From contig QORU01000005.1 in NCBI GenBank assembly GCA_003574785.1, positions 372,001-436,000 of the forward strand: a stretch of DNA of 64,000 nucleotides, written 5' to 3'. The stretch is from Taklimakanibacter deserti (lineage in GTDB: Bacteria; Pseudomonadota; Alphaproteobacteria; Rhizobiales; Aestuariivirgaceae). Below, piece after piece: positions 1 through 7,514 of this stretch. Under the pieces are notes generated by a model. That model worked only from the letters and a program-made list of their open reading frames with translations, had not been told where the DNA came from and did not search any database. Numbering within the stretch: the first letter of the stretch is position 1; every line of letters starts with the position of its first letter. A program made the position numbers and the translations under genes.

Positions 1-2
1 CG

Positions 3-287
3 GTCACCGAGGAGCCGGAAGAAGGCTATGGCGAGGCGGGCGGCGGCTCCTATGGCGAAGGCGGCGGCTCGGGCGGCGGTTCGGGCGATGAGCTCTACGA
101 CCAGGCGGTGGCGGTGGTTTTGCGCGACAAGAAGGTGTCGACGAGCTATATCCAGAGGCGCCTCCAGATCGGCTATAACAAGGCGGCGAGCCTCATCGAG
201 CGGATGGAGAAGGAAGGCCTGATCTCGTCCGCCAATGCCACCGGCAAGCGTGAAATCCTGGTGCCGGGGGACAGCGCCAGGGATTGA
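3..287 (+). CDS. ftsK: DNA translocase FtsK, C-terminal end (partial)
   Basis: The frame enters from the left edge and ends at TGA; 94 codons are visible. A Gly/Ser-rich linker (about the first 30 residues) leads into a winged-helix domain with [17 protein letters not shown] and the [11 protein letters not shown] helix. This is the gamma domain that FtsK/SpoIIIE proteins use to read KOPS/SRS sequences and orient translocation toward dif at the septum. The motor domain lies outside the window. The next gene, lolA, follows ftsK in many rhizobia, which supports the call. Confidence 0.9.
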   Translation, partial: VTEEPEEGYGEAGGGSYGEGGGSGGGSGDELYDQAVAVVLRDKKVSTSYIQRRLQIGYNKAASLIERMEKEGLISSANATGKREILVPGDSARD

Positions 288-368
288 TGAATGTGTAGGA
301 AGTGCCGCAAAAGCGCCCCCTTATTGGGGGATTAGGGCCACATCCAAGCGAAGCGAAGGGAACCTGAC

Positions 369-1019
369 GTGACGAAGCTCTTCAGCAAGAAATTCCGCGG
401 CCTCATGGCGGCAGCGACCATGGCCGGCCTCCTCTCTCTGGGCGGGGCCGGGGTCGCCAAATCCGTCGACCTGACCGCCGACCAGTCCGCCCGCGTCAAG
501 GAAGTCGCCAGCTATATCCAGGGCTTCAAGACGCTGCAGGGCGAGTTCACCCAGGTGAGCTCAAAGGGCAATGTTTCCAAGGGCGTTTTCATCCTGTCGA
601 AGCCCGGCAAGATGCGCTTCGAATATGCCTCGCCCAACCCCTTCATCATCGTCTCGGACGGGACCTGGGTGACGATCAAGAACCGGGCCAAGGACAAGGC
701 CGAGGAATATCCCTTGTCGCAGACGCCGCTCAGGCTCGTTCTCGACGACGACATCGACCTGCTCGAGGAAGCCAATATCCTTGATGTCGACATCAAGGAT
801 GGGCTCACCACCATCACCTTGCAGGACCGCAAGAAGACCGTGCCGGGCCACCTGATCATTACCTATGACGAGGCCAAGAAGGCGCTCCAGCAATGGGTGG
901 TGGTCGACGGCCAGGGCCGGCGCACCACGGTTTCGCTGGAGAATATTGTCGCAGGCGGCAAGCCCGATCCAAAATTATTCAAGGTCGAAGTGCGCCGCCT
1001 GAAGGACAAGAAGCGCTAG
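369..1019 (+). CDS. lolA: Outer-membrane lipoprotein carrier protein LolA
   Basis: A 216-residue protein starting at GTG. It has a basic N-terminus and a hydrophobic signal segment (about residues 11-30, likely cut after GVA). The mature part begins with a helix and the LQGEFTQ motif, then GVFILSKPGKMRFEY and the IVSDGTWVTI strand, all typical of LolA. LolA carries lipoproteins across the periplasm from LolCDE to the outer membrane. The length is normal. It sits 81 bp after ftsK in the same orientation. The stop is followed by a 362-bp gap that carries a predicted small RNA. Confidence 0.9.
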   Translation: MTKLFSKKFRGLMAAATMAGLLSLGGAGVAKSVDLTADQSARVKEVASYIQGFKTLQGEFTQVSSKGNVSKGVFILSKPGKMRFEYASPNPFIIVSDGTWVTIKNRAKDKAEEYPLSQTPLRLVLDDDIDLLEEANILDVDIKDGLTTITLQDRKKTVPGHLIITYDEAKKALQQWVVVDGQGRRTTVSLENIVAGGKPDPKLFKVEVRRLKDKKR

Positions 1020-1165
1020 CTTTCCGGCGCGGAACAACCGCGCCTCGAGGAATCCGCGCCGATTCAAATCGTTAGCCGAAATATGCGGTTTTTGTGGCAA
1101 AGTTTCCGCGTTTTCGGCCCGGAAATAGGCGCATATCTGCTCTCCTGAATGTGACTGGCTGGGCA

Positions 1166-1194
1166 TTGAAATCCGGATACGGACTATCTAACTA
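1166..1194 (+). promoter_or_regulatory. Predicted sigma-70-type promoter of the small RNA
   Basis: TTGAAA at 1166-1171 and TAACTA at 1189-1194 are separated by exactly 17 bp. This would start transcription near 1201, which is where the first predicted stem begins. It is a promoter by pattern only. Confidence 0.5.
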
Positions 1195-1200
1195 ATCAGT

Positions 1201-1338
1201 CGTGCAGCAGGCTAAGTCCCAGCCCACGCCCCCCCGCTTGTAGGTTGGGATCTGCTGTACGCGCCGGTCTTCCCCTCCCGGCGCAATTGCGCACGAGGCG
1301 CCGGGCGCCCGGACCCCGAACCGGGCGCCCACTTTTTT
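1201..1338 (+). ncRNA. Predicted structured small RNA with C-rich loops
   Basis: No protein is supported here, but the + strand folds into three ordered hairpins. Hairpin 1: ten pairs (1201-1210 with 1252-1261, one G-U) then eight more (1217-1224 with 1243-1250), with a loop holding seven consecutive C. Hairpin 2: 1261-1267 with 1278-1284, loop TCTTCCCCTC. Hairpin 3: a 10-bp GC stem followed by a T run, an intrinsic terminator. A -35/-10 pair lies just upstream. The C-rich loops resemble those of regulatory RNAs that pair with Shine-Dalgarno sequences; that role is inference. It could instead be an xthA leader with an attenuator. I recognise no known RNA family. Confidence 0.55.
1303..1338 (+). 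terminator. Intrinsic terminator
   Basis: GGGCGCCCGG (1303-1312) and CCGGGCGCCC (1321-1330) form a perfect 10-bp stem around an 8-nt loop, followed by six T (1333-1338). It lies 44 bp before the xthA start, so it either ends the small RNA or lolA transcript, or acts as an attenuator for xthA. Confidence 0.75.
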
Positions 1339-1381
1339 GCCCCCTTGCCTCGGAACCGGGCGGCGGGCATTTACCCTCCTC

Positions 1382-2188
1382 ATGAAACTGAAAATCGCCA
1401 CCTGGAACATCAATTCCGTGCGCTTGCGCATCGGCCTGGTCTGCCGCCTGCTCAAGGAGCGCGCCCCCGACGTCCTCTGCCTCCAGGAAACCAAATGCCC
1501 ACAAGGGCAGTTTCCCTCCGCGCCCCTCAAGGAGCTGGGCTACACCCATATCGCCGAGTCCGGCCAGGCCGGCTATCACGGCGTCGCCATCGTCTCGCGC
1601 CTGCCGCTCAATCAGATCGCCGTGCGCGCCTTCTGCCAGAAGCAGGACTGCCGCCATATCGCCGCCGTCATCGGCGAGCGCGAGCCCATCATCCTGCACA
1701 ATCTCTATGTGCCCGCCGGCGGCGATGAGCCCGACCGCGAGATCAACGAGAAATTCGGCCACAAGCTCGATTTCGTCGCCGAGCTCGAGCACTGGTTCGG
1801 CAACGGCTCGGTGCCGGCCAAGCATCACGGCATCGTGGTCGGCGACCTCAATATCGCGCCGCTCGAAAACGATGTCTGGTCGCACAAGCAGCTCTTGAAG
1901 ATCGTGAGCCACACGCCGGTCGAGACGGAGGGGCTCACCCGGGCCCAGGCGGCGGGCGGCTGGGTCGACCTGATCCGCCAGCACATCCCGGCCGAAGAGA
2001 AGGTCTACACCTGGTGGAGCTACCGCGCCCACGACTGGCAATTGTCCGATCGCGGCCGCAGGCTCGATCATATCTGGAGCACGCCCGATCTCGCGCGCAG
2101 GAGCCAGGGCATCGAGATCCTGCGCGGCGCGCGCGGATGGCCACAGCCTTCCGACCATGTGCCGGTGATGGCGACGCTGGAGGTATAG
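1382..2188 (+). CDS. xthA: Exodeoxyribonuclease III
   Basis: A 268-residue Mg-dependent AP endonuclease/3' exonuclease of base-excision repair (EEP fold). Visible motifs are WNINSVR near the N-terminus, LQETK (catalytic Glu at about 36), the GDLNIAPL Asp/Asn pair, RLDHIW, and the terminal SDHVPV Asp-His. I chose the ATG giving MKLKIATWN because the family begins there; an upstream in-frame start adds 15 unrelated residues and crosses the terminator T run. No clear Shine-Dalgarno precedes it. Confidence 0.93.
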   Translation: MKLKIATWNINSVRLRIGLVCRLLKERAPDVLCLQETKCPQGQFPSAPLKELGYTHIAESGQAGYHGVAIVSRLPLNQIAVRAFCQKQDCRHIAAVIGEREPIILHNLYVPAGGDEPDREINEKFGHKLDFVAELEHWFGNGSVPAKHHGIVVGDLNIAPLENDVWSHKQLLKIVSHTPVETEGLTRAQAAGGWVDLIRQHIPAEEKVYTWWSYRAHDWQLSDRGRRLDHIWSTPDLARRSQGIEILRGARGWPQPSDHVPVMATLEV

Positions 2189-2203
2189 CCGGGTCTAGGC
2201 GTC

Positions 2204-2680
2204 TCAGCCGCGCGGGAAGGAGGGCGCGTTTTCGAGCATCTGCCGGATACGGTCGAATTCGGTGACGGAGCCCGTGAGCTTGCGCGACAGCGCGCTCATC
2301 ACCTTCGTCCCGAAATCGGGGAATTCGCCGACCACGCGCATGAAGGTGTCGCGGGTGATGCGGGTGGCGGTAATGGGGCCCTTGGCGGTCACATTCACCG
2401 AATAGGCGACGCCGGCGATCATCGCGAGCTCGCCCAGGAAAGCGCCGGGTCCGGCGACCGCCACCACGAGGCGCTCTTCGCCCTGGCTCCGCCACACCTC
2501 CGCTTCACCCGACAGCAGGAGATAGGCCGCGGACCCCGTGCCGCCGGCGCGGAAGATGTCGGCCTTTTCGGCGAACTGAACCCTTTCGCTGGCGAAAGCC
2601 ATGACCTGCAGATGCGCGGGATCGCATTCCGCGAAGAGCGGAATCTGCCTCAAGCTCTCGGCATTCATCCTGACGCTCAT
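2204..2680 (-). CDS. Cyclic-nucleotide-binding-fold protein (no DNA-binding domain)
   Basis: A 158-residue protein built almost wholly of one Crp-like beta-roll: LRQIPLFAECDPAHL, then AAYLLLSGEAEVW, then GAFLGELAMI. The phosphate-binding cassette keeps GEL, but where cAMP binders have Arg-Ser/Thr-Ala this protein has AYSVN, so the phosphate-gripping Arg is not obvious. No helix-turn-helix follows, so it is probably not a transcription factor by itself. It is convergent with xthA and downstream of the response regulator on the same strand, with a repeat between them. Its function is unknown. Confidence 0.8.
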   Translation of the reverse strand: MSVRMNAESLRQIPLFAECDPAHLQVMAFASERVQFAEKADIFRAGGTGSAAYLLLSGEAEVWRSQGEERLVVAVAGPGAFLGELAMIAGVAYSVNVTAKGPITATRITRDTFMRVVGEFPDFGTKVMSALSRKLTGSVTEFDRIRQMLENAPSFPRG

Positions 2681-2737
2681 GGTCGGCGCCTAAAGCGCGA
2701 CGGCGCTACGTCGCCATCGCGCATTATCCTTTTGTTT

Positions 2738-2809
2738 GCGCATGATCTTCTCGGAAAACCGGTAGATGGCCGGGTCAAGCCCGGCCACAAGCTTTTCCGG
2801 ATCATGCGC
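2738..2809. repeat. 72-bp nested palindromic intergenic repeat (rhizobial mosaic type)
   Basis: Three nested inverted repeats share one axis: GCGCATGATC (2738-2747) with GATCATGCGC (2800-2809), CGGAAAA (2752-2758) with TTTTCCG (2793-2799), and TGGCCGGG (2767-2774) with CCCGGCCA (2780-2787). The outer arms match the GCGCATGATC...CGGAAAA type common between rhizobial genes. The core is shared with the repeat at 16908. Confidence 0.75.
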
Positions 2810-2936
2810 CCCTGTAGACGCTGCACCCTGCTGGTCCTGTTCCCTCGCCAAATGCCCGTTTCGCGAATCACCCTGTAAACTCACCCCAGAACCCCTGCGT
2901 ACCACGTCAACCGAATCAAGGGAAAAGCCGTCTCCG

Positions 2937-3617
2937 TCACGGCACCAGCTTATAGCCGCCGGCCTCTGTCACCAGGATCTCGGCATGCGAGGGATCGCGC
3001 TCGATCTTCTGGCGCAGCCGGTAGATATGGGTCTCGAGCGTGTGGGTGGTGACACCGGCATTGTAGCCCCAGACGTCATGCAGCAGCGTGTCGCGGCCGA
3101 TCACCTGCTCGCCCGCCCGGTAGAGGAACTTGATGATCGCGGTTTCCTTCTCGGTGAGCCTGATCTTCTTGGCGTCGTCGCGCACCAGGAGCTTGGCCGA
3201 GGGCTTGAACGTATAGGGACCGACCCTGAAGACCGCATCCTCGCTCTGCTCGTGCTGGCGCAGATGCGCCCTGATGCGGGCGAGCAGCACCCCGAAGCGG
3301 AACGGCTTGGTGACATAGTCGTTGGCGCCGGCATCGAGGCCGAGGATCATGTCGGAATCCGACGTCTGGCCGGTCAGCATGATGACCGGCCCTTTATGGC
3401 CGTTGCGCCGCATCGCCTTGCAGGCCTCGCGGCCGTCCATGTCCGGCAGGTTGACATCGAGAAGGACGACATCGGCACCGTCATTCTTGAGCGTCTTGAC
3501 ACCCGCCGTCGCGTTCGCCGCCTCGGCGACGGTGAATTCCTCATGCAGAGCGAATTGTTCCTTGAGGGTCTCGCGCAATACATCATCGTCATCGATGATG
3601 AGAATGCGTATAGCCAT
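2937..3617 (-). CDS. OmpR/PhoB-family response regulator
   Basis: A 226-residue regulator. An N-terminal receiver (about 1-115) has the acidic DDDD cluster, the phospho-acceptor Asp in LLDVNLPDMDG, the switch Thr in MLTGQ and the Lys in YVTKPF. A C-terminal winged helix (about 130-226) contains LTEKETAIIKFLYRAG and HTLETHIYRLRQKIE. I chose the ATG preceded by AGGTG; an ATG five codons upstream is possible. No histidine kinase is adjacent, so it is an orphan here. The next gene, divergent, is an L,D-transpeptidase, so a role in envelope control (as for CenR-like regulators) is possible but unproven. Confidence 0.9.
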   Translation of the reverse strand: MAIRILIIDDDDVLRETLKEQFALHEEFTVAEAANATAGVKTLKNDGADVVLLDVNLPDMDGREACKAMRRNGHKGPVIMLTGQTSDSDMILGLDAGANDYVTKPFRFGVLLARIRAHLRQHEQSEDAVFRVGPYTFKPSAKLLVRDDAKKIRLTEKETAIIKFLYRAGEQVIGRDTLLHDVWGYNAGVTTHTLETHIYRLRQKIERDPSHAEILVTEAGGYKLVP

Positions 3618-3703
3618 GCTTACACCTGCCATGCCGGTCTATTGCCCGCCTGCCCATTTGATGTTTTAAAAGGCCGCCCGCGCCTTGAAAAGCCCTTGAG
3701 CAC

Positions 3704-4231
3704 GTGAACCGCTCCCTCGCTCTCATTCATGTCCGCACCCTGACGGCCTCGGCCCAGGACGGCCTGCTGATCGCCGGCAATTTGCGACTGCCCTGCAAGC
3801 TCGGCCGCGCCGGCCGCTGCTCGCTGAAGCGCGAAGGCGACGGAGCGACACCCAGAGGGCTGTGGCCGCTGCGGCGGGTCCTGGCGCGAAGGAACTCACA
3901 AGGCCGGCTACGCACCGGGCTGCCTTTTCGTTTCATCGCCCCCGATGACGGCTGGTGCGACGATCCGGCCGACCGCAACTACAACCGCCCGGTCAAGCTG
4001 CCATACCCGGCGAGTCATGAGGAATTATGGCGCAAGGACCACCTCTATGATGTCGTGGTCATCCTCGGCCATAACGACCGGCCGCGCGTAAGAGGCGCCG
4101 GTAGTGCCGTGTTCTTTCACCTGGCCGATCCCCAGGGGGGCCCGACCGCCGGCTGCATCGCCGTCTCGGCCGCGGACATGCGCAAGGTCCTGGCGCTCTG
4201 CGGCCCGAAAACGAAGATCCGGGTCTGGTAA
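3704..4231 (+). CDS. L,D-transpeptidase (YkuD) family protein
   Basis: A 175-residue protein starting at GTG. The second half has the YkuD active-site pattern: a His in AVFFHLADP, then TAGCIAVS with the catalytic Cys. The family usually shows (S/T)HGC; here Ala replaces the second His (TAGC). Such enzymes make 3-3 peptidoglycan cross-links or attach proteins to the wall. No signal peptide is visible from this start, as is seen in small rhizobial members. It diverges from the response regulator across an 86-bp promoter gap and faces the C45 gene with 18 bp between stops. Confidence 0.82.
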   Translation: MNRSLALIHVRTLTASAQDGLLIAGNLRLPCKLGRAGRCSLKREGDGATPRGLWPLRRVLARRNSQGRLRTGLPFRFIAPDDGWCDDPADRNYNRPVKLPYPASHEELWRKDHLYDVVVILGHNDRPRVRGAGSAVFFHLADPQGGPTAGCIAVSAADMRKVLALCGPKTKIRVW

Positions 4232-4249
4232 AAGCACCGGCTCAAAGAG

Positions 4250-5335
4250 CTACAGCGAAAATACCTGGTACGCCGTCTGGCAAGGATTGCCCGCGGCCAC
4301 ATGGATCAGGCCCGCTTCCGGCTCGTGGATGATCGCCGCGATGGTCTGGACATTTTCCTGATGGCGGCAGAGGGAGCCCCGGTCGTCATGATGATCGGCG
4401 AAAGCGCGTTTCACGTCGGGCAAAGTGAGCCGGCCGATGTTTGGGGCGAAGAGATGCTCCAGACGTTGCTGGCGCGCGGGCGAGTCCGGCATGGACGAGC
4501 GGAGCGCATCCGAGGCCGACCAGCGCTCGCTGCAGAAGTGATTGGCGTGCACCAGCCACGCGCGGCCCCGACCTAAGATCTCGACGCCCATGGGCGTCAC
4601 TTCCATGTCGGCGATCGATCCTTCGCCATCGGTCACGATGTAGTTGGATGATGAGCAAACGCCTGTCGCCTCAGCCAGCTTCACGCACTGATCGACTGAG
4701 CTTTTCTCCAAAAGGGCTCTTTTCATCAGGTAATGCGGCATGCCTTTGGCGTTCCACTGGCCGGTCGAGAGCGCGTTCTGGACGGTGCTCACCTTGGCGG
4801 AATTGATGCCGGGATAGCCCACGAGGCCGGCGAAGGTGCACATCAGGATGGCGGGCCCCTGGTCGGGCTCGATGCGGAGCATGGCAAGACCAGCGCGATT
4901 TGCCGGGTGCTGGTCCAATGTCTGGCCGGACAGAACCTGCCGGCTTTGGGTGACATTCCGGCTGGCCGCAAAGGCGGTGCACAGGCTGTCGACCGACGTC
5001 GCACCAAGCGTGTCGGCGCGCGTATTCGCCAGGAGCACATCGGCGAAATCCAAGCGCGCGCCATCGGCGATGCCGCGCATTTCCTCGACGAGCTGAGGGA
5101 AACGGCTTTGGTAGGCCGGCAGAAAGGCCATGGCGCCGGCCCTGAGGTCGGTGATCCTCGGCATCTTCAGATCTGGCGGCAGGCCGCGCCAGGCTGCTTC
5201 ATCGGCCAGAACCTCCTGCAGGATGGCGGGATAGAGCGCGATGAGGTCGCCCAGCGCCCGTCCATGCTGGCGGCCGCGCTCATAGGGACCGCCCGAGACG
5301 GTAATGAAGGGCAAAGGCTGCGGATCGTCGGACAT
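4250..5335 (-). CDS. C45 / acyl-CoA:6-APA acyltransferase-like Ntn-hydrolase
   Basis: A 361-residue protein with the N-terminal GGPYERGRQHG motif of the isopenicillin-N/6-APA acyltransferase family, then DSLCTAFAAS with the likely nucleophile Cys at 119, GQTLDQHP, SSSNYIVTDGEG and VHANHF. Family members cleave themselves before the Cys and then hydrolyse or transfer amide-linked acyl groups; real substrates are mostly unknown. The residue before the Cys is Leu, not the usual Gly, so self-processing may differ. No signal peptide is visible, so it is probably cytoplasmic. It diverges from the ABC operon over shared LacI-type operators, which suggests the same regulon. Confidence 0.85.
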   Translation of the reverse strand: MSDDPQPLPFITVSGGPYERGRQHGRALGDLIALYPAILQEVLADEAAWRGLPPDLKMPRITDLRAGAMAFLPAYQSRFPQLVEEMRGIADGARLDFADVLLANTRADTLGATSVDSLCTAFAASRNVTQSRQVLSGQTLDQHPANRAGLAMLRIEPDQGPAILMCTFAGLVGYPGINSAKVSTVQNALSTGQWNAKGMPHYLMKRALLEKSSVDQCVKLAEATGVCSSSNYIVTDGEGSIADMEVTPMGVEILGRGRAWLVHANHFCSERWSASDALRSSMPDSPARQQRLEHLFAPNIGRLTLPDVKRAFADHHDDRGSLCRHQENVQTIAAIIHEPEAGLIHVAAGNPCQTAYQVFSL

Positions 5336-5370
5336 CTCGCTCAGGTCTCACTGGTCGATGGAGAATGATG

Positions 5371-5386
5371 TTGCAAGCGCTTCCAA
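5371..5386. promoter_or_regulatory. LacI-family operator 1
   Basis: The 16-bp site TTGCAAGCGCTTCCAA is a palindrome except at one position pair (ideal TTGGAAGCGCTTCCAA). The central CG with AAGCGCTT is typical of LacI/PurR-family operators. It lies 36 bp upstream of the C45 start and 93 bp before the binding-protein start. A LacI-type gene is in the downstream operon. Confidence 0.7.
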
Positions 5387-5436
5387 ACTTCAATATGAAT
5401 CAGTCGCCTTATAACGACAAACATGCGTCTAAATGC

Positions 5437-5452
5437 ATGGGAGCGCTTCCAA
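5437..5452. promoter_or_regulatory. LacI-family operator 2
   Basis: ATGGGAGCGCTTCCAA matches the same 16-bp palindrome with two changes. Its centre is 66 bp from operator 1, about six helical turns, suitable for a looped repressor tetramer or two dimers. A -10-like TATAAC (5410-5415) sits between the two sites. Confidence 0.65.
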
Positions 5453-5478
5453 AATTTATCAGAAGCCAGGAGGAAACT

Positions 5479-6453
5479 GTGATCCATTCCCATAAACTCA
5501 AAAGAAGCCTCGCCGTTCTCGCTTTGCTGCTCGGGACCGCTTCGGCGGCGCTCGCTCAGGACAAGCCGAAATACTATGTCAATTTCATCGGCGGTCCGGA
5601 AATCCAGTTCTTCGCCGTGGTCAAGCGCGGCGTCGAGGAAGCGGGCAAGGACTTGGGTGTCGAGGCCATCTTCAGCGGCCCCAAATGCTGCGACATCAAT
5701 CTGCAGGCGCAGTTGCTCAAATCGAATGTCGCGGCCAAGCCCGATGGCATTGCGGTCGAATTCAACGATCCGAAGGCGCTGAGCAAACCGCTTCTCGATG
5801 CACTCGATGCCGGCATTCCGGTGGTTCTGGTCAACACGCAAAATTTTGCCGAGGAGAGCGACCCGCGCATCAAGGCGCTCGCTTATATCGGCCAGGACGA
5901 GCGCGTGTCGGGCGCCAAGGTCGGCGCCGGCCTCAAGCCGCATCTGAAGAAGGGCGCGCATGTCGTCTGCCAGAATCCAGGCCCCGCCCAGATCGTTCAG
6001 ACCATCCGCTGCGACGGGCTCAAGGCCTATCTCGAGAAAGAGCTCGGCGCCACCGTCGATGTGCTCGTCAACACCGCCTCGACGCCGGCCCAGGGCATCT
6101 CCGTTCTCGACGGCTACATGCGCTCGCACAAGAACACATCGGCCATTGTCAGCCTCAATCCCGAAACCGGCACCTATGCCTGCCAGTGGGTGGACAAGAA
6201 CAAGATGCATGGCCAGGTCACGCTCGGCGGCTATGACGTCTCGCCCGCGGTCCTCGACTGCATCAAGCGCGGCACCACCGCCTTCACCCTCGTGCAGCAA
6301 GCCTATGCGCAAGGTTATCTCGCGGTCGTCGCCCTCTACATGAAGCACAAATACGGCATGACCCCGCCGAACATCGACACCAGCACGCTCTATGTCACCA
6401 AGGAGAACGCCGACTCCTTCCAGCCCATCGTCGATTCCGGTCGCGGCGGCTGA
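5479..6453 (+). CDS. Periplasmic substrate-binding protein of a CUT2-type ABC transporter
   Basis: A 324-residue type-I binding protein (ribose/xylose-like fold). The GTG start is chosen because AGGAGG (5468-5473) lies five bases before it; the longer frame would cross the second operator. A signal peptide follows (KRSLAVLALLL, cut after ALA at about 26), then FFAVVKRGVEEAGKDLGVEA, two-domain Rossmann features and ALAYIGQDE. Cys pairs (KCCD, QTIRC, YACQW, LDCI) are more numerous than usual and may form disulfides. It is first in a six-gene operon. The ligand cannot be read from sequence; the neighbouring amide hydrolases hint at an amide-bearing or N-acylated compound. Confidence 0.9.
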   Translation: MIHSHKLKRSLAVLALLLGTASAALAQDKPKYYVNFIGGPEIQFFAVVKRGVEEAGKDLGVEAIFSGPKCCDINLQAQLLKSNVAAKPDGIAVEFNDPKALSKPLLDALDAGIPVVLVNTQNFAEESDPRIKALAYIGQDERVSGAKVGAGLKPHLKKGAHVVCQNPGPAQIVQTIRCDGLKAYLEKELGATVDVLVNTASTPAQGISVLDGYMRSHKNTSAIVSLNPETGTYACQWVDKNKMHGQVTLGGYDVSPAVLDCIKRGTTAFTLVQQAYAQGYLAVVALYMKHKYGMTPPNIDTSTLYVTKENADSFQPIVDSGRGG

Positions 6454-6467
6454 TCAACCGCCCTCGA

Positions 6468-7514
6468 ATGTCCAACGAATTGGAAGCTTCATCTCATCCG
6501 CCGGCGAGCGCTCCCGCCGGCGGTGCCGGACAGAGGATCGTGCGCCGGCTGTTCGCCCTGCAGGAGCTGGGCGTGCTGGTCGCAGGCCTGGTCATCGCGG
6601 CTGTCTTCGCTTTGCTCTCGCCCGAATTCCTCACCCTCGCCTCGCTCGGCTCCATTCTGGCGAGCGCCGTCCAGTTCGGCCTGGTGGGCCTCGGCGTCAC
6701 GATGCTGCTCATCGCCGGGGAATATGATCTTTCCGTCGCCTCGGTCTATTCGCTGTGCCCTCTGGTGATGGCGGCCCTTTGGATCAATGGCGAGGTCAAT
6801 GTCTATCTGGCTTTGCTCCTCGCTTTGGTGCTGGCCGCCGTGATCGGCCTCATCAACGGCCTGGCGACGCTCTATCTGGGCATTCCGTCCTTCATCATCA
6901 CCTTGGCGACCGCCTTGTTCTGGGCGGGGGTCAGCCTCAATCTCACGGGCGGCTACCCGATCAGCTATTTCGGCGATGCCGCCATCATGAGATGGCTCGG
7001 CGCCGTCGAGATCGGCAGCAGCCGGATTTCGGTGTCCATCCTGTGGCTCCTGGCGACGGCGGTGCTGCTGATGCTGGTCTTGCGCGCCACGCCGGTCGGC
7101 AACTGGATATTCGCGAGCGGAGGCGATGGGCGTGCCGCCCGCGCTATGGGCGTGCCCGTCGGCCGCGTGAAGGTGTCCTGTTTCATCCTCTGCTCGGTCC
7201 TCGCCGCGTTGACCGGCATCATCCAGTTCGGATCGTTCGGATCGGCGACACCCACGCAAGGATCCGATCTCGCTTTGACCGCGATCGTGGTGGCGGTGGT
7301 CGGCGGCGGCTCATTGCTCGGCGGGCGCGGCAGCATCATCGGAGCGCTTCTCGCCGCCGTCGTCCTCGGCATGTCCTATACCGGGCTCGTGCTCTCCGGC
7401 GTGTCGACGACATGGTTCCAGTCCTTCGTCGGCTTTCTCCTCTTGTTCGCGGTCATCATCAATCTGCGCACCGCGGCACTCGGCGCCAAATTCGGGGTGA
7501 TCCGCAAATCATGA
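6468..7514 (+). CDS. CUT2-family ABC transporter permease
   Basis: A 348-residue inner-membrane protein with about ten hydrophobic segments. After a Pro/Ala-rich cytoplasmic tail it shows the conserved FGLVGLGVTMLLIAGEYDLSV region and the late GGGSLLGGRGS loop, hallmarks of RbsC/FrcC-like permeases. It follows the binding-protein gene by 14 bp and its TGA overlaps the ATPase ATG (ATGA), so the two are translationally coupled. Confidence 0.93.
   Translation: MSNELEASSHPPASAPAGGAGQRIVRRLFALQELGVLVAGLVIAAVFALLSPEFLTLASLGSILASAVQFGLVGLGVTMLLIAGEYDLSVASVYSLCPLVMAALWINGEVNVYLALLLALVLAAVIGLINGLATLYLGIPSFIITLATALFWAGVSLNLTGGYPISYFGDAAIMRWLGAVEIGSSRISVSILWLLATAVLLMLVLRATPVGNWIFASGGDGRAARAMGVPVGRVKVSCFILCSVLAALTGIIQFGSFGSATPTQGSDLALTAIVVAVVGGGSLLGGRGSIIGALLAAVVLGMSYTGLVLSGVSTTWFQSFVGFLLLFAVIINLRTAALGAKFGVIRKS

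Noticed and set aside
1201..1338. 6S, SRP or tmRNA identity for the small RNA
   Set aside because: It has three separate stems and a terminator, lacks the SRP apical motif, and is not in the usual zapA-linked 6S position.
2766..3707. 313-codon + strand frame starting MAGSSPATS
   Set aside because: The start is in the palindromic repeat and the rest is antisense to the response regulator.
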